A DNA stretch of 50,480 bases, from positions 1-50,480 of the IMG/VR virus record IMGVR_UViG_3300029286_003728; one strand, 5' to 3'. The position numbers and the translations under genes are program-made. This document shows positions 1-7,833 of this stretch, in pieces. The DNA is from a virus. The notes under the pieces are model-generated. The model was not told the DNA's origin. It worked only from the letters and a program-made list of their open reading frames with translations, and did no database searches. How positions within the stretch are numbered: position 1 is the first letter of the stretch; each line of letters starts with the position of its first letter.

Positions 1-216
1 TCATGGAGCCCGCCTCCACTTCCACAGCCCGTGAATGGCCCGGACTAAATAGGTAAAAAACAGCGTTGCTTGGACGTAGAGCCCGGCCTGATAATCCACA
101 ACCATCCATCCGGCGTTAGAAATCAACCAGACATAGAAGCATTCCCGGCGCCGGTGGTTGTTCAAAATGACGCCGGCGATGCCGAGAATGTAGAGAATGA
201 TGTGGGCCGGATGCAT
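1..216 (-). CDS. small PnuC-like membrane protein
   Basis: 71 aa. Three hydrophobic stretches (ILYILGIAGVIL, CFYVWLISNAGWMVV, LYVQATLFFTYLVRAI) and a closing GLWKWRR resemble the last helices of PnuC-type nicotinamide riboside transporters, but the protein is far too short to be a full transporter. An in-frame ATG at 234 would add six residues. I prefer the ATG at 216 because it overlaps the upstream stop as TGATG, which suggests translational coupling. If the contig is circular, its stop directly abuts the terS ATG at 50480. The membrane location is seen; any function is unknown. Confidence 0.7.
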   Translation of the reverse strand: MHPAHIILYILGIAGVILNNHRRRECFYVWLISNAGWMVVDYQAGLYVQATLFFTYLVRAIHGLWKWRRAP

Positions 217-581
217 CAGTTTATCGGATCCCATTTAATGAGCAGGCCCCAGAGGGGAAGGCCATACTCTTCGTTGAAAAATTCATAAAATTCGCGAGAC
301 GTGTCAAACCCGTCCGCAGCGGTGAGCTTTTCCTCTTCCAGCGCAGTAAGCCACTTGCCAGAAAGAACAATTCCCGTTTCATAAATCACAATTTCATCAA
401 CACTTATGCACCGGCCCTCGCCGATTTTTCTGCATTGCTTTGTCCGCTGACCCGTATAAAAAAAGAGTAGGTGTTCGGGCCTGGGATCGTTGCCATCTTT
501 CCGGCGCTTCCTTATCGTCTGCCTCTTCGTACCATTCTCGACCATCGGTGCGAAACGCTCTTGAAAATTATATGCTGGCAT
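216..581 (-). CDS. ASCH-like domain protein
   Basis: 121 aa starting MPAYNFQERFAPMVENG. The pattern 'QERFAPMVENGTKRQTIRKR' followed by a hydrophobic strand and a basic/cysteine stretch resembles small phage ASCH-type (PUA-like) proteins, which are predicted RNA- or modified-nucleotide-binding modules. The start at 581 is fixed by a GGAGG seven bases upstream; the open frame continues further but is then only a shadow of the preceding gene. It overlaps the DUF5131 gene by 14 bp and the next gene by 1 bp, so it sits in a tightly packed early operon. The family call is from pattern only. Confidence 0.65.
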   Translation of the reverse strand: MPAYNFQERFAPMVENGTKRQTIRKRRKDGNDPRPEHLLFFYTGQRTKQCRKIGEGRCISVDEIVIYETGIVLSGKWLTALEEEKLTAADGFDTSREFYEFFNEEYGLPLWGLLIKWDPIN

Positions 582-1491
582 TTGTCCTCCACGGCAAATC
601 GTCATGCGTCCGGCCATCGAGGAGACGACCGGCGGCCTTTTTGCCGGTTCGTTTAACACATACACAATCGTCAGTCGGAGCGTCGGATTGATCGTGCAAC
701 GTACCGTTCTCATCCAACCAGTAATGCTTGGACGTAAACCCATCACGGCCGTTGACTGTAAATTCTACCCACTCACCCCACCCCTTGAAAAAGAACAGCA
801 CCCCCGCCGCCGCGCATTGATCCCGGACGGATCGAACCCAATCCGGGTGCATCGGCCTTGCGCCAAGGCCGGTTTCGCCGCCCAAAATTATAGCCTGTAT
901 ATCGCTTTCTTCTTCTTCGATATAGATGGGCATCACCTCATTTATATCTATCTCTCCCAGCATCGGCTCGATGCTCAAAAACTTCTTCCCCGGCGCCTGA
1001 AGAAACACCGGGATTTTTTCGTCGGCTTCCTGTTGATTGCAGACGGTGAGGCCCCACCAGACATTCGGCAGATAGTCGCCGCCGCCCAACGCCCGGCACC
1101 CATGATAGGGCGTGACTCCATAAATTTTTTCTTCCATGAGGTGCGCCCGTTTTGTCAGCACAAGGAATGTATGTTGCGGGCATGCTGCCATAACCTCCAG
1201 AGCATCATCAATGAACTCTGTCGGCACACTTTCATGGAAAAAATCATTCCAGACCGCATACACGGTCGGTTTTTTGCGCTTTAATGGGATGGAGAGGCGG
1301 TCGGCAAGTAGAAATACATTACCAATAAACATTCTATTATCCACCACCTGCGCTGGGTATAGATTATAATTGCCCTGAAATCTACTCGCCATTGCAGCCG
1401 ACCAGCAGTGATCACACCCTGGCGAACATGGCGTGCAGCCATCAACCAGCGACCACGGCTTGTCCCAGTATTTAACTGTCACACCCTTCAT
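568..1491 (-). CDS. phage Gp37/Gp68 family protein (DUF5131)
   Basis: 307 aa. The N-terminus shows the family signature: W-x3-W-x-L, then GCTPCSPGCDHCW at about residues 18-30, then MASRF, equivalent to the family's 'GC..SPGC.HCYA..MA.R' three-cysteine motif. Downstream blocks VYAVWNDFFHE, FLVLTKRAH, WWGLTV, FLSIEPMLGEI and GGETG are also typical. The family is common in phages and prophages; members with this motif have been linked to TcmP-type partner proteins, but the activity is not known to me and no TcmP is seen here. The start ATG overlaps the preceding stop (ATGA) and has a G-rich SD-like stretch upstream. Confidence 0.88.
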   Translation of the reverse strand: MKGVTVKYWDKPWSLVDGCTPCSPGCDHCWSAAMASRFQGNYNLYPAQVVDNRMFIGNVFLLADRLSIPLKRKKPTVYAVWNDFFHESVPTEFIDDALEVMAACPQHTFLVLTKRAHLMEEKIYGVTPYHGCRALGGGDYLPNVWWGLTVCNQQEADEKIPVFLQAPGKKFLSIEPMLGEIDINEVMPIYIEEEESDIQAIILGGETGLGARPMHPDWVRSVRDQCAAAGVLFFFKGWGEWVEFTVNGRDGFTSKHYWLDENGTLHDQSDAPTDDCVCVKRTGKKAAGRLLDGRTHDDLPWRTNASI

Positions 1492-1721
1492 TCCATCCCC
1501 CCCTGGTCAGAGATGCACATGTCGTTTTTCATTATTTCTTTCCAGGCCCGATCCATCTCCACCTGAGATTCATATCTCTTAAACTTACACCATGATCCCT
1601 GGTTGGAGAGCTCCCATATCTCATTTTCTTTTCTTCCCGCACCTGTGACGGGACACACTTGCCGTTTTCGAAATATTCTATAACCAGCATTCTTCAATTT
1701 ATTTCTATCTTGCGCGTTCAT
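1488..1721 (-). CDS. hypothetical early protein
   Basis: 77 aa starting MNAQDRNKLKNAGYRIFRKR, basic at the N-terminus and acidic at the C-terminus (SDQGGME). I do not recognise it. The start at 1721 is chosen because GGGAGGA lies eight bases upstream. The frame stays open back to a TTG at 1838, which would add 39 residues including a CGECH motif, but that TTG has its AAGGAGA directly abutting it, which is too close for good initiation. Its stop overlaps the start of the DUF5131 gene by four bases. Confidence 0.65.
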   Translation of the reverse strand: MNAQDRNKLKNAGYRIFRKRQVCPVTGAGRKENEIWELSNQGSWCKFKRYESQVEMDRAWKEIMKNDMCISDQGGME

Positions 1722-1850
1722 CTTTTTATCCTCCCATCTGTCATCTTCAAAAAAGGCGTTCCCGGCACTCGCCGCATGACACTCACCACAAGCGTCAACA
1801 TCATATCCATTACGCCGGAAGCGCGCTTCTAATGACAATCTCCTTGATCT

Positions 1851-2072
1851 TTATGTCGTTCGCACATACTCATCATATTCCGCCGCGGCTTGACGCATTT
1901 CTTGCCGCACAATATTAATGACACATGGCAAGGTCAGCTTGTCGTGTGCCATTTTGGTCAATGCTGAAATTACCCAAAAAGCGCAACCGGGACTTTCTTT
2001 TTCAATTTGTCGAAATAAAATCTTAGCTAAATAGGTGGCATCTTTTTCTTTGATCTTATCGCACTTACACAT
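1851..2072 (-). CDS. hypothetical early protein
   Basis: 73 aa, starting MCKCDKIKEKDATYLAKILF. Predominantly helical in appearance, with a CxC near the N-terminus. I recognise no family. An ideal AAGGAGG lies eight bases before the ATG. It sits between the primase-helicase gene and the small genes leading to DUF5131, in the same orientation with short spacers, so it is probably co-transcribed with replication genes. Confidence 0.7.
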   Translation of the reverse strand: MCKCDKIKEKDATYLAKILFRQIEKESPGCAFWVISALTKMAHDKLTLPCVINIVRQEMRQAAAEYDEYVRTT

Positions 2073-2088
2073 TTTTAACCTCCTTCAT

Positions 2089-4638
2089 CTATTTCTCATC
2101 CCGTCTTCGGAATCTTGCTTTTCTCTCCACCGTCCATGTTTGCGCCTGTGTCGTCAGGCCGATCCCGACAAGCGTCCGCACCCGCGCTTCGCCTACCTTG
2201 TCCGATTTCACACGGGGGAAGGTCTGCCGCACCTGGTCGAGGAAGCGATTCCGTCCCAGGGGGCGATTCTTCCCATCGGCGCACCATTCCGCGTAACACT
2301 CCCATAGCTCCATGGTCGGAACCGATACAGCGTCATGGACCTCACACATTTCGTTTACGAAGATCAGCAGGGGATTCAACGTCTCCATGAAATCGCTCGT
2401 CGCCTTGCCGACCGCTTCCTGGATCAGGAACCCATCGTTTTTCAGCAGAATCTTCAATCCATCGACCGCCCAATTAAAAATCCCCTCGATCTCCTCGATC
2501 AGGAAGTCGGCCATCCTCGGCTTGATCTCCTCGTCGGTAAAGCGCTTTTCGAAGGTGAGCACAATAATCCTGCGCCCGAATCCATACGACTTATCCGGGA
2601 TCACCGGCGCGTCGTTCATTGCCGTGATAAACTTCGCGAACGGCCTGAACTGGAATTGTTCCCCATATTTTTGCTCCGCCGTGATCGGATCACCGGAAAT
2701 GATTGCCTTCAGGAGCTCGGTGGCCAGGGGATCCCGTGTGTTCGTCTCCGTTGCCATATTGACCAATTTATCGCGCAGGAATTGCGCCTTGAACCGTTGG
2801 GTGAGATCCGCCAGAGAAAGCGATGACGTATTCTCCCTTCCAACCATCGCCTGCAGGACGTCCAGGACCGTGGATTTCCCATTCGCGCCCGTGCCGTACA
2901 AAAAAAGGGCTTTATGATACCGGCAGTCGCGCAGCAGACAATAGCCAAAAAACTGTTGAAGGAGCCCCTTTTTCGCGTAAAATTCATCCTCCGGGAATAT
3001 CTCCTTGAGGAAATCCCACCATCGCTGCGAGAAGGCCGACGCGGCATAGTTGACCGGCAATTGCGTCCGGCTCCCGTGCTTGGGATCGTGCGGGATCAAC
3101 TCCATCGTCCGGATGTCCAGCATCCCGTTTTTCACATTGATCAGACTCGGATCTTTGGGCCACATATCTTCCTCCCTGTTAATCAATCCCCGAAGAATCT
3201 TCAGGGTATTGGTCATCATGTCCGCTTGTACGCGCTCTTTCATCACAGCTACGATGATTTGCGATAAAATGGTGTCCGGAAAAAGCTTCCAGACTCCTTT
3301 TTTATAGCGCCAGAAGTCCCCGGCAGTATGGACAAGGGGCGCAAGGTAGGCGGCCAGGTAACGCGCCAGGAACATCGGCACAAATACCGGCCGCTTCCCT
3401 CGTTTCTCGAAAAACTCCGTCGGATCGATCTTCTCTGGTGGCTCCACCGCCGCCTCACTTTGCACGGCCAGCTCCGATCGAATAGTAAGATCCGACATTG
3501 CACCTGTACCGACCTGTTTTGGCGGTTTCCAGTCTGGGTCGTATCCAGCGCAGAATTCCGCGATCGGCTTGTCGCCCGATATCCGGGCCTTGGCATCCTT
3601 CCATCGCTTGTCTTTACAGGAGGCATGAAAACATTGGTAGATCAGCGGCCCGGTCGGTGCCGTGATGATTGATGCCTGCCCCTGGTCGTGATCCGGGTTG
3701 AATAAACAATGATCGAGACAGTAGAGCGTCTGCGCACCCTTTGTCTTTATCGTGTAGGCGATTCCGTAGTGGCCGAGATACGCCTCCATGTTGACAGGCC
3801 CCAGCGTGCCCTCCTTGAAGCGCGTCGCTCCGCCGGTTGTTTTCGTAGGAAAAATTTCCCCGGCAGAAGAAGGGAGGGAGCTCCCCTTTGTCGAAACCGC
3901 CGGGACCAGCATCGTCAGTTTCATCAACGTATCGAGGTCTGTGATTGGCACGTCTGCCAGGACGGAGGGTTGTTTGGGGAATAACGTCGATTTTCTGTGC
4001 GGACGATCGGTTGTAGGGTCGCCCTTCCTGCCCGTGGTCCCGTAGCACTTCCAGATCCGGGCAGGATTCACGACGGCTGGATCGATATCCACCGCATCGC
4101 TGTCGTATTTGGCCTTGATTGCGACCATCGCGGCGACGATGACCTTATGGGTTTCTTCGTTGTTCGGCAGGTCCGGCAGGCGGTAAAGCAGGTGGAAACC
4201 ATTCCCGGAATAGGCACGGATCGCCTTGGAAAAACCGAGCTCCCCCTCCAGCCAGCCGGCGATCTTCTTTCCGACATCCGTCGCTGCCTGGACCTCAGCC
4301 TCCGTCGAGGAAATGTCCGCGGGTCGTTTTGGATCCAGGTCGATCGGCAGCCACCGGATACAGACAATGTCCGCGTCCTGTGTTGTGCTTTTGGGAACCT
4401 TGAGGCGATTGAATGCCCGTGCGATCAGCGCCGGGTTTACGGGATTTATGGTGAAATAGACGCCGCGGGCTTGTGCTTTGTCAAGAATCCTGGCCCCTTT
4501 TTCGAAAGCCGCCGCCGCATCGTAGTACCCGGAGACAACCGACCTGGCAAACCCCTCCCACCCGGGATTTTTCCCTTGGGCGCCGATTGCCCGGATTTCA
4601 CAAACCTCTCCCAGATTGAAAAACAGTGGGTATAACAA
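2089..4638 (-). CDS. DNA primase-polymerase / SF3 helicase fusion
   Basis: 849 aa. The N-terminal third looks like a bifunctional primase-polymerase: WLPIDLDPKRP near residue 100 (acidic catalytic patch) and AYSGNGFHLLYRL near residue 145, followed by a region with CLDHCLFNP and CFHASC that may bind zinc. The C-terminal half is a P4/D5-type SF3 helicase: FLYGTGANGKST (Walker A, near 580), ATETN (Walker B region), then KFITAMNDAP and GFGRRIIVL (sensor/arginine region). Such fusions start replication and unwind DNA. The start is a TTG with GGGAGAG six bases upstream. This is the only replication protein I recognise; there is no DNA polymerase, so the phage probably uses the host replisome. Confidence 0.9.
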   Translation of the reverse strand: MLYPLFFNLGEVCEIRAIGAQGKNPGWEGFARSVVSGYYDAAAAFEKGARILDKAQARGVYFTINPVNPALIARAFNRLKVPKSTTQDADIVCIRWLPIDLDPKRPADISSTEAEVQAATDVGKKIAGWLEGELGFSKAIRAYSGNGFHLLYRLPDLPNNEETHKVIVAAMVAIKAKYDSDAVDIDPAVVNPARIWKCYGTTGRKGDPTTDRPHRKSTLFPKQPSVLADVPITDLDTLMKLTMLVPAVSTKGSSLPSSAGEIFPTKTTGGATRFKEGTLGPVNMEAYLGHYGIAYTIKTKGAQTLYCLDHCLFNPDHDQGQASIITAPTGPLIYQCFHASCKDKRWKDAKARISGDKPIAEFCAGYDPDWKPPKQVGTGAMSDLTIRSELAVQSEAAVEPPEKIDPTEFFEKRGKRPVFVPMFLARYLAAYLAPLVHTAGDFWRYKKGVWKLFPDTILSQIIVAVMKERVQADMMTNTLKILRGLINREEDMWPKDPSLINVKNGMLDIRTMELIPHDPKHGSRTQLPVNYAASAFSQRWWDFLKEIFPEDEFYAKKGLLQQFFGYCLLRDCRYHKALFLYGTGANGKSTVLDVLQAMVGRENTSSLSLADLTQRFKAQFLRDKLVNMATETNTRDPLATELLKAIISGDPITAEQKYGEQFQFRPFAKFITAMNDAPVIPDKSYGFGRRIIVLTFEKRFTDEEIKPRMADFLIEEIEGIFNWAVDGLKILLKNDGFLIQEAVGKATSDFMETLNPLLIFVNEMCEVHDAVSVPTMELWECYAEWCADGKNRPLGRNRFLDQVRQTFPRVKSDKVGEARVRTLVGIGLTTQAQTWTVERKARFRRRDEK

Positions 4639-4692
4639 TGCCGACTCTCCCGACCTATAACTGATGAGTGAAAAAACCCGACGCGCTGCGCG

Positions 4693-5400
4693 CTATAGTT
4701 TTCCGTTTTCTTGCGCCTTGCGCCGTTCTCGTGGGAAAAGTGGCTCCGCAACGAAGCGCGCGCCGAGACTCGTAAACGTATCCCAGCGATAGGCACGCGC
4801 ACCCCGGCAGCGAGAACCGGCATACGCGGCAAAGCTCCAAGGGCCCCCGGCGACCAGCCTAAAAGAAGGATTTGTGGGATCTACCGATGACAGCCATTGC
4901 CACACCAGTCCCGCACAGTCCTCGCATCCGATATCGCTGATCATTCGCCTCCCCAGGGTATCGACGTGCCAACCAGTATCAGGGGTGTATTTGCTGCCCC
5001 CAATATTGGTCATTTCGTTAGAGCCTTCGGCCAGTGATGAGAATTCCTCGTGGGTGGGCAATCGCTTCCCACACTCCATCCCGACTTTTATGTAATCCTC
5101 CAACATTTCATGCCGGATCTTTCTGTCCGGAGAAGAAAAGAGATAGATATCAACCCACAGATCCCGCACCCGGTCATAAACCATTCCGCCGTTGCTTTTA
5201 CATTTTGCCCGGTGATTGAGATTCCACAGCGAGCCCGGCAGTGGATCTCCGGCTTTGTATCCACTCAACGGATGACCGGGGATATCCCCGACATCAGCGC
5301 AGAGAGCGTGAAATCCCCCGATCGCATTAAAATCACTCGACGCGATGGTCAACTTCAATTTTTTCGTAATGATATAATCTTGTCCTGGCAGCAAATTCAT
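4693..5400 (-). CDS. DGR variable protein 1 (C-lectin fold target)
   Basis: 235 aa. The body (IGGFHALC, LNHRAK, MVYD, WVDIYL, GKRLPTHEEF, GCEDCAG) is parallel to residues 120-290 of the 499-aa target at 15036-16535. The C-terminus GARFVAEP is the classic end of a DGR C-type-lectin variable domain. Residues 181-219 are encoded by a variable repeat copied from the template at 14839-14954. It lacks the roughly 115-residue N-terminus and the 150-residue insertion of the larger target, and has 14 extra residues after the variable region. It is unusual in lying beside replication genes, 10 kb from the reverse transcriptase. GGGAGG precedes the ATG. The exact role is unknown; a binding protein is likely. 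Confidence 0.9.
   Translation of the reverse strand: MNLLPGQDYIITKKLKLTIASSDFNAIGGFHALCADVGDIPGHPLSGYKAGDPLPGSLWNLNHRAKCKSNGGMVYDRVRDLWVDIYLFSSPDRKIRHEMLEDYIKVGMECGKRLPTHEEFSSLAEGSNEMTNIGGSKYTPDTGWHVDTLGRRMISDIGCEDCAGLVWQWLSSVDPTNPSFRLVAGGPWSFAAYAGSRCRGARAYRWDTFTSLGARFVAEPLFPRERRKAQENGKL
4745..4860 (-). repeat. DGR variable repeat VR1
   Basis: 116 bp aligning without gaps to the template repeat at 14839-14954. I count 18 differences, and all fall where the template has A on the coding strand (T on the plus strand); no other base differs. This adenine-only pattern is the hallmark of DGR mutagenic retrohoming. The GC-rich end encoding GARFVA is unchanged, as expected for the initiation-of-homing end. 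Confidence 0.95.
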
Positions 5401-5411
5401 CTCCGACCTCC

Positions 5412-5681
5412 CTATTCTTTAACTCCTTTAACTTGATTATGGCGCTGGCGCTCATCCACCAACACCTCCGTCCCTGGATACCGAAACCCGTTGGCGATCC
5501 ACCGGTCCAGGTCTTCAACCTTGTATCGTTTATTATTCGCGTCCCCGCCGATGGGAAGGCCACCCTTACAAGCCTTTTCCGTGAACGTCGACCGGGCCAT
5601 CCCGCAATGCGCTGCTGCCTCCATGGTATTGTACCAAGGGGACGAAACGACGATTCCGGGATTGATCTTGATTTGTTTCAT
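5412..5681 (-). CDS. MerR/excisionase-like HTH protein
   Basis: 89 aa. The segment NTMEAAAHCGMARSTF, then GLPIGG and KRYKVEDLDRWI, matches the winged-helix pattern of helix_turn_helix_17/Xis-type proteins: HTH, a beta-hairpin wing, then a helix. Such proteins act as excisionases or small regulators. With an integrase in the genome an excisionase role is possible, but it is far from int and in the other operon. The start overlaps the upstream stop (ATGA) and there is no SD, so translation is probably coupled. It lies 11 bases before the DGR target gene. Confidence 0.7.
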   Translation of the reverse strand: MKQIKINPGIVVSSPWYNTMEAAAHCGMARSTFTEKACKGGLPIGGDANNKRYKVEDLDRWIANGFRYPGTEVLVDERQRHNQVKGVKE

Positions 5682-5941
5682 TTCGTTCGATCTATCTTGA
5701 CTATTTCGTTACCCGGATCTGGTGCAGGTGGGAGTTTCACCGCTCTTAGCCGTTCTATCGTCTTCCGGGTGGAGTGAGCATAGTTGTGTCGCGTAAGCAG
5801 GTGCGTAAAATATGCTTCACCCTGGTCATCCTTCAGTGCGATGGTTACGGTCATCATGCCCTTGGCCAGATCCGGACCGCGGCCGATCGAGACAAGTTCC
5901 AGATATTTCATTCTCTTCGCATTATCGTTATCGTCGCTCAT
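5678..5941 (-). CDS. hypothetical early protein
   Basis: 87 aa: acidic start (MSDDNDNAKRMKYLELV), a central beta-rich piece (MMTVTIALKDDQGEAYFTHL) and a proline-rich C-terminus. Not recognised. AAGGA lies six bases before the ATG. Its end overlaps the HTH gene by 4 bp and its start overlaps the end of the small membrane peptide gene, so it is an operon member. Confidence 0.65.
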   Translation of the reverse strand: MSDDNDNAKRMKYLELVSIGRGPDLAKGMMTVTIALKDDQGEAYFTHLLTRHNYAHSTRKTIERLRAVKLPPAPDPGNEIVKIDRTK

Positions 5942-6077
5942 TGTTTTCCTTTCTGCCGCTTCCAGAGTGGCTGTACACGCATGCCCGGACGATATGGGCC
6001 GGGTCCAACCCGGTGCATTGCAGAAGCCCTACCAGAAATGCCAGCACCATCAGGCCAAATATAAAGTATCGTTCCAT
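5928..6077 (-). CDS. 49-aa single-pass membrane peptide
   Basis: Short ORF beginning MERYFIFGLMVLAFLVGLL, one clear hydrophobic helix followed by a basic tail ending KENNERR. A GGGGGCGGA stretch lies five or so bases upstream of the ATG. Its TAA falls inside the start of the next gene, giving the tight overlap typical of this operon. It is one of several tiny membrane peptides in this early region. Function unknown. Confidence 0.55.
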   Translation of the reverse strand: MERYFIFGLMVLAFLVGLLQCTGLDPAHIVRACVYSHSGSGRKENNERR

Positions 6078-6111
6078 AATTTCCGCCCCCTATAAAACAG
6101 TGTCTGTTGCC

Positions 6112-6471
6112 TCAGGGAGAACCTTCTTGTCCCGGATCCTGAAAATCCCGATTCATCAGCAGTCCGTACCCGGCCACATCCGTCCAGGGTGACTCCCCCA
6201 GCGCGGCTTTGTCGGTGGCAATCCGAAAGAATTTGTCGAGAATGCGAATCATCGCGCCCAGGTTGTCGTACTGTTCGGGGCGGATGCCGTGGGGATAGAC
6301 AATCTTGAGGATGGATCCGACAAGATCGAACGCCCGGCCGTATGCTTTTTGCTTGACGTCCACCAGCCGCCCGATCGCAGCGCCGGCGGCCTCGTACCGT
6401 CCGGGTTCGATCTGGTACTCCACCAACCCGCATGCCTTCTTCTTATATTGCTCCCCTGAACCTGTTCCCAT
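6112..6471 (-). CDS. Nmad1/DUF1599-like protein
   Basis: 119 aa starting MGTGSGEQYKKK. The run KQKAYGRAFDLVG, then RILDKFFRIATDK and GESPWTDVAGYGLLM, is the pattern of the phage Nmad1/DUF1599 type (all-helical, MazG-like, nucleotide-modification associated): 'YG.a......', 'RI.DK..RI', 'gE.p..DiaGYa.L'. This would place it in nucleotide metabolism or DNA modification, but no partner modification enzyme is recognised here. The start at 6471 is chosen for AAAGGGAAG just upstream; an ATG ten codons earlier has no SD. Confidence 0.6.
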   Translation of the reverse strand: MGTGSGEQYKKKACGLVEYQIEPGRYEAAGAAIGRLVDVKQKAYGRAFDLVGSILKIVYPHGIRPEQYDNLGAMIRILDKFFRIATDKAALGESPWTDVAGYGLLMNRDFQDPGQEGSP

Positions 6472-6481
6472 GGCTTCCCTT

Positions 6482-6739
6482 TCATAAGACTGTTTTTTCA
6501 TGCCCGATATTTACCTTTTCCCCTTTCCTGTAAAAAAAACACATTCCATTGTGTTCCACAAAAAGAACATCCACCCCATGTTTTCTCATGAGGGCCTTCG
6601 TTTTCTCACTCGCCACCCTATCGGGCGGGCCCTTCACCCTCTCACAGAGATCATCAGCATCAGCGAAAAAACACTCCAGGGCGACGAAGAAGATAAGGAA
6701 GCAGGCAATAAACGCAACGATGAATCCGCGAAAGGTCAT
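6482..6739 (-). CDS. small membrane-anchored hypothetical protein
   Basis: 85 aa. Residues about 4-22 (FRGFIVAFIACFLIFFVAL) form a signal-anchor or signal peptide, followed by a polar domain with DLCERVKGPPDRVASEK, LFVEHNGMCFFY and a KVNIGHEKT end. Not recognised. The start at 6739 lies four bases after the stop of the 41-aa peptide, suggesting coupling; the SD is weak (TTGGTAAG). The upstream open frame is a shadow of the 41-aa peptide gene. Confidence 0.6.
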   Translation of the reverse strand: MTFRGFIVAFIACFLIFFVALECFFADADDLCERVKGPPDRVASEKTKALMRKHGVDVLFVEHNGMCFFYRKGEKVNIGHEKTVL

Positions 6740-6743
6740 GTGC

Positions 6744-6869
6744 TTACCAACCAAATATCCTGAGCAATGCCGGTATAATGATGACCACGAATGCCAAAAC
6801 GATGGCGACATAGGCCAACCACCGGCTCCACCTGTCCGCAAGATCCATTGATTTATCGATGGTCTCCAT
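6744..6869 (-). CDS. 41-aa single-pass membrane peptide
   Basis: METIDKSMDLADRW, then a helix WLAYVAIVLAFVVIIIPALL and a short end. AAGGAGAG sits immediately before the ATG at 6869. It overlaps the end of the coiled-coil gene by 17 bp and ends four bases before the next start. Together with neighbours at 5928, 6482 and 7069 it forms a run of tiny membrane proteins. Function unknown. Confidence 0.6.
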   Translation of the reverse strand: METIDKSMDLADRWSRWLAYVAIVLAFVVIIIPALLRIFGW

Positions 6870-7041
6870 AACTCTCCTTCTTTCTCTTTTTTTTCTGTTC
6901 GGCTACCAGCCTCAGCCGTTCAACCGTCGCCTCGACCTCTCGCTGTATCTGGGCGTCGGACTTTGTCCTGCCGTGGCCCAGGATGCCCAGGATGGTGTCA
7001 ATCTTCGTTTCCAGCGTTGCTATTTGCTCTTTGATAGTCAC
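6853..7041 (-). CDS. small coiled-coil protein
   Basis: 62 aa with GTG start (MTIKEQIATLETKIDTILGI). Heptad-like spacing, then a charged helix ending in a lysine-rich stretch (AEQKKKRKKE). Predicted helical and oligomeric. AAGGGAAG lies just upstream of the GTG, the same element found before the Nmad1-like gene. Not recognised as a family. Confidence 0.6.
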   Translation of the reverse strand: MTIKEQIATLETKIDTILGILGHGRTKSDAQIQREVEATVERLRLVAEQKKKRKKESYGDHR

Positions 7042-7068
7042 TGGCTTCCCTTGATTCGGATCTGATTT

Positions 7069-7395
7069 TCAAATTTGCTCTGCATTGCGCTCCTGCACGT
7101 GCTTGTTGACGAATTCACGAATTGCACCCAGGTTCGTCATGATGGCCTGGGCCTTTTCCAAACCGATGATAAGCTGTTCGTTCCTGCGCCCGGTCGGGAT
7201 TTTCAGGACCGGGTATTTGTAGAACATAGCTTCCTCCGGGACCGTCAGTTTCCGTTGTCGTTCCGACATGATCCACCTCCCGCTCAATGTGCACGTAACA
7301 AGCTTTACCAGCAGCACAAAAACCAGCCCCCCGACGATCCCCATCTCTATCCAGGGCATCGGGATGGCATCCAGCCAATCACAGAGTTCTTTCAT
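7069..7395 (-). CDS. membrane protein with possible internal start
   Basis: 108 aa from ATG 7395 (GAGGT upstream). Residues 14-36 form one membrane helix (PWIEMGIVGGLVFVLLVKLV). The remainder, from MSERQRKL, is a soluble helical domain. A second in-frame ATG at 7269 has an excellent GGGAGGTGG six bases upstream and would make a 66-aa soluble form without the membrane helix. Two products, anchored and free, are therefore possible. Function unknown. Confidence 0.6.
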   Translation of the reverse strand: MKELCDWLDAIPMPWIEMGIVGGLVFVLLVKLVTCTLSGRWIMSERQRKLTVPEEAMFYKYPVLKIPTGRRNEQLIIGLEKAQAIMTNLGAIREFVNKHVQERNAEQI

Positions 7396-7471
7396 CGGCT
7401 GACCTCAAGATCCTGTTCCAATAGCCTATTTCCTGCCCGGATTTCACAGCGCGGAAGATCCTTGATCATGG

Positions 7472-7819
7472 CTATTCCCCTGCCAACTTTTGAAGGATTC
7501 CCCATATCTTTGAAGTATCCGGGATGGATTCTTCCAGGATGGTTTTAAGCTCCTGTTTTTCTTCGGGTGAAAGGTAGGTACCGCCACAATCTTTAGCGCC
7601 TTTCTTAATCATACAGGAGTTTCCGCTATCCCGCGTGAGCTTAACCACCCATTCTAAGGGCGTGTGATATGGCTTCCCGCTGCTGCTTAAACGATCATCA
7701 TTTGTAACATTGTAGAAATGTGATCGCGGGATGTCGTTCCTCCGGAATATGGCGGCCCGATCATCAAATTTAGCGATTGAATCAACCAGGTCTATCAACA
7801 TTTCCTTATAATCTTTCAT
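7472..7819 (-). CDS. phage CII-like regulatory protein
   Basis: 115 aa. Pattern DRAAIFRRNDIPRSHFYNV, NDDRLSS, PLEWVVKLTRDSGN resembles the phage regulatory CII family (PF06892-type): helix-turn-helix, then 'L....v..lt..tGd'. Such proteins are transcription regulators in the lysis/lysogeny switch. GGAGAG lies five bases before the ATG, and a strong dyad operator lies 15-44 bases upstream, so it is probably autoregulated or controlled by a neighbour repressor. First gene of the long leftward early operon. Confidence 0.55.
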   Translation of the reverse strand: MKDYKEMLIDLVDSIAKFDDRAAIFRRNDIPRSHFYNVTNDDRLSSSGKPYHTPLEWVVKLTRDSGNSCMIKKGAKDCGGTYLSPEEKQELKTILEESIPDTSKIWGILQKLAGE

Positions 7820-7833
7820 ACTTGCTCTCCATT

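Noticed and set aside
604-1284. 226-aa plus-strand ORF
   Set aside because: Lies opposite the well-supported DUF5131 gene and has no SD or family pattern.
3997-4635. 212-aa plus-strand ORF
   Set aside because: Shadow of the primase-helicase gene.
6050-6433. 127-aa minus-strand ORF
   Set aside because: Shifted frame of the Nmad1-like gene, without SD; the in-register frame has clear family motifs.
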